In this document: positions 62,176 through 64,000 of the stretch, piece by piece | Numbering within the stretch: position 1 is the stretch's first letter | Layout of the letters: each line of letters begins with the position of its first letter | Source of the DNA: Phallusia mammillata | Lineage: Eukaryota > Chordata > Ascidiacea > Phlebobranchia > Ascidiidae | Length of the DNA: 64,000 nucleotides | Direction of reading: 5' to 3' | Assembly: GCA_003260075.1 (NCBI GenBank) | Contig: QLIY01000236.1 | Location: 1-64,000, forward strand | Translations under genes and position numbers: made by a program | The notes under the pieces: generated by a model | The model's database searches: none | What the model saw: the letters and a program-made list of their open reading frames with translations, nothing else | What the model was told of the DNA's origin: nothing

Positions 62176-62305
62176 CATTTTTCTGATGTATATTATGTAA
62201 CCCCTGCCAACGTGTTTTCTCTTGGGTTTTTTTTTTCCCCCCCCCCCATTTTTCTGATGTATATTATGTAACCCCTGCCAACGTGTTTTCTCTTTGTTTT
62301 TGTTG
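62176..62305 (+). repeat. Near-identical duplicate flanking a C run
   Basis: CATTTTTCTGATGTATATTA and about 50 following bases appear on both sides of the C run 62237-62247. Confidence 0.75.
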
Positions 62306-62341
62306 TTGTTGACCATGTACAGGTGTGACAAAGTCTGTACA

Positions 62342-62348
62342 GAAATAA
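62342..62348 (+). terminator. Candidate polyadenylation signal of the formin
   Basis: AATAAA occurs in GAAATAAACAAG about 630 bases after the stop codon, after a TGTAC-rich stretch. It is the first canonical hexamer seen after the last join. Confidence 0.35.
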
Positions 62349-62399
62349 ACAAGTTAAGGTTTGCATTGAGAATGATGCATTTGCTGTTCAGCTGCTTTA

Positions 62400-64000
62400 C
62401 AGTTTGGATAACGCATTGAAAATGTATGGTAACCTGTATTAGGAATAAACAAAACCGAAGCAAAGCAATATAAATGAAACTCAGCAAAACAGTGAAAAAT
62501 CGACATAAAAACAGCATATATGGATGTATATCGGATTGAAAAATTGTAAACACAGTGGTTTATAACATACAAATTAGGTAATATGGAACTGCAATGCAAA
62601 TTTATAACTGATAAGGTATACCTGAAAGTATTAAGGCCCACTGCTTACTTTTAATGAATGTATGAGAAAAGGTTACTGATCCTACTTTTTATTTTAAAAA
62701 GGTTTAAAAAGTTTGCGTACAGTTTATCCAACAAAAACGTTTTTTCGTTGTACGCAATAGTTTATAGATGGGCCTTAATACCTACACATACCTTATGAAG
62801 ACTTTTTAAAGCAAATTAAAAAAGTTTTTTGTGACAAAAGGTAATTTGGAAAAGTTTTTTAGTTGCAAAAATGTTGCACAGTTCTGCCCGCAAAGACGTA
62901 AATAAAGTAAAATTGACGTAGCAATAAACACTGCAAATTATAACAGGGGGTTTTGCTAGGAGGTAATTTTTGTCAACAGAATGCATAAAAACAGAACACT
63001 TTGGATACGGATAGACGGACACGTTTACGATAAACACTTTGATGTTGATATTTGGATGGTACTAAAGCTAAATTGGAAGGAAACACACAAAAACGATTTC
63101 TTAGGCACGTTTCATTTTAAGGAGGGATTTTTTCGCAATCCAGTTATAAAACCAAGGAAACTCATGTCAAAACGTTTAAACCCATTTTTAGAACAATTAG
63201 GGTTAATACTTTTTATAGTTTCTGATTTACATAATTTTTCTTAAAATGTAAAGTTTTACTGTTAGTTTGTACAATAAACATAAATTATTGCTGGATAACG
63301 GCACATTTAGGCGTTATTTATTTGTAAAAAAGATATCTCATATTTGCATTACTAGAAAATGCAGTCTGCATTAATCCCCATTTTACAAGCGTATATTGAT
63401 AAAAATACTGTCAGCACAACAATGCGTTTTACAGTTCCAAGCTATGCGACAGGAAATTTAACACAGGCAAAGAGGAAGCTTCATTACGTTAAGGAAGGTG
63501 GCGAAGCCATTAATCAACTAAGGGGTCAATTGAGAACACGTTTCCAGTTAATGTTGACAAAACGGTGTTGTGTGAACGGCCAGTTTACAATCCGCTGTAC
63601 CTGTTTCTGTCCTTAGAAGACACAACAAGGTGTAACAAATTATTTAGTGATAGGTTTGGGAATGTAACATCTGAAGACTAACATATAAATATTGAATAGA
63701 GGAGTCTCAGTTTCTGGGTTGGATTCGGTAAAACGCCTCGAATATGCCTGGTATACTTCGATTAAATATGTGATGTTGATAAATTACGATTATCAAATAA
63801 CTATAGTGTAAGTATCCCAAGTAGAAAATCGATGCATCATGCGAAATGTATTAAATTTCCCAAAGGTGCTGGATAAAAACAATGGCCACACGTGTTATAG
63901 TTTAACCAACAGTAACTTTAACTGAGTAGGCATACAATAAACAAAATAACAAGCAACAGCCATTTATAACTGAGTAAAACTTAACAGTTTATAAGCGTAA
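62400..64000. other. Nothing recognised
   Basis: This is AT-rich sequence. Plus-strand open frames at 62981-63244 (87 codons) and 63359-63616 (85 codons) have plausible composition but no family match, no visible splice partners and no shared motifs. They may be chance. Confidence 0.45.

Noticed and set aside
3954-62247. C runs as genuine i-motif or G-quadruplex elements
   Set aside because: Strict one-strand bias, near-fixed 10-12 base length and duplicated flanks fit assembly joins better than biology.
1-64000. CRISPR array, operon or prokaryotic features
   Set aside because: The repeats are not regularly spaced with unique spacers, and spliced genes show the sequence is eukaryotic.

Overview
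The window is invertebrate nuclear DNA. It has many short, phase-consistent spliceosomal introns, intact 5S rRNA genes, hAT-type and Tigger/pogo-like miniature transposons, and four recognisable animal genes. Conserved-gene content and compact introns fit an invertebrate deuterostome. A highly polymorphic tunicate such as a Ciona species is plausible, but this is inference and not proven.

Layout. (1) Positions 1-28000 hold a degenerating tandem cluster of small genes. The shared plan is a signal-peptide exon, a six-cysteine exon, a transmembrane exon and, in some copies, a proline-rich tail exon with PPxY motifs. This architecture matches the Shisa-like (STMC6) single-pass membrane adaptors. 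One copy at 25926-27879 is complete (177 aa). A second at 8358-10051 is open (241 aa) but carries a 17-residue tandem repeat. The rest are partial, gapped or broken. (2) 29514-34625, minus: an SLC38A7/A8-like amino acid transporter, 8 coding exons. (3) 36254-40465, minus: glutathione synthetase, 8 exons, 474 codons, the same length as the human enzyme. (4) 41806-51781, minus: the kinetochore/Golgi-ER tethering protein ZW10, 18 exons. One of its introns contains two full 5S rRNA genes and a fragment on the same strand. (5) 54278-61711, plus: a DEP-domain segment followed by a formin (FH2) gene. (6) 62300-64000: nothing recognised.

Assembly warning. At least 27 runs of 10 or more C occur, all on the plus strand and none of G. 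About 20 are 10-12 bases long and the rest 26-94. Most separate two near-identical copies of the same sequence, as do the flanks of the single n at 15290. The best reading is that these are filled gaps joining overlapping or allelic contig ends. Polyproline and polyglycine reading frames, several apparent paralogues and some duplicated exons are therefore probably not real.

The most interesting biology is the local expansion of Shisa-like genes. Copies differ in tail type (with or without PPxY), one has a repeat-expanded ectodomain, and they share an upstream block and a conserved splice acceptor just before the ATG.
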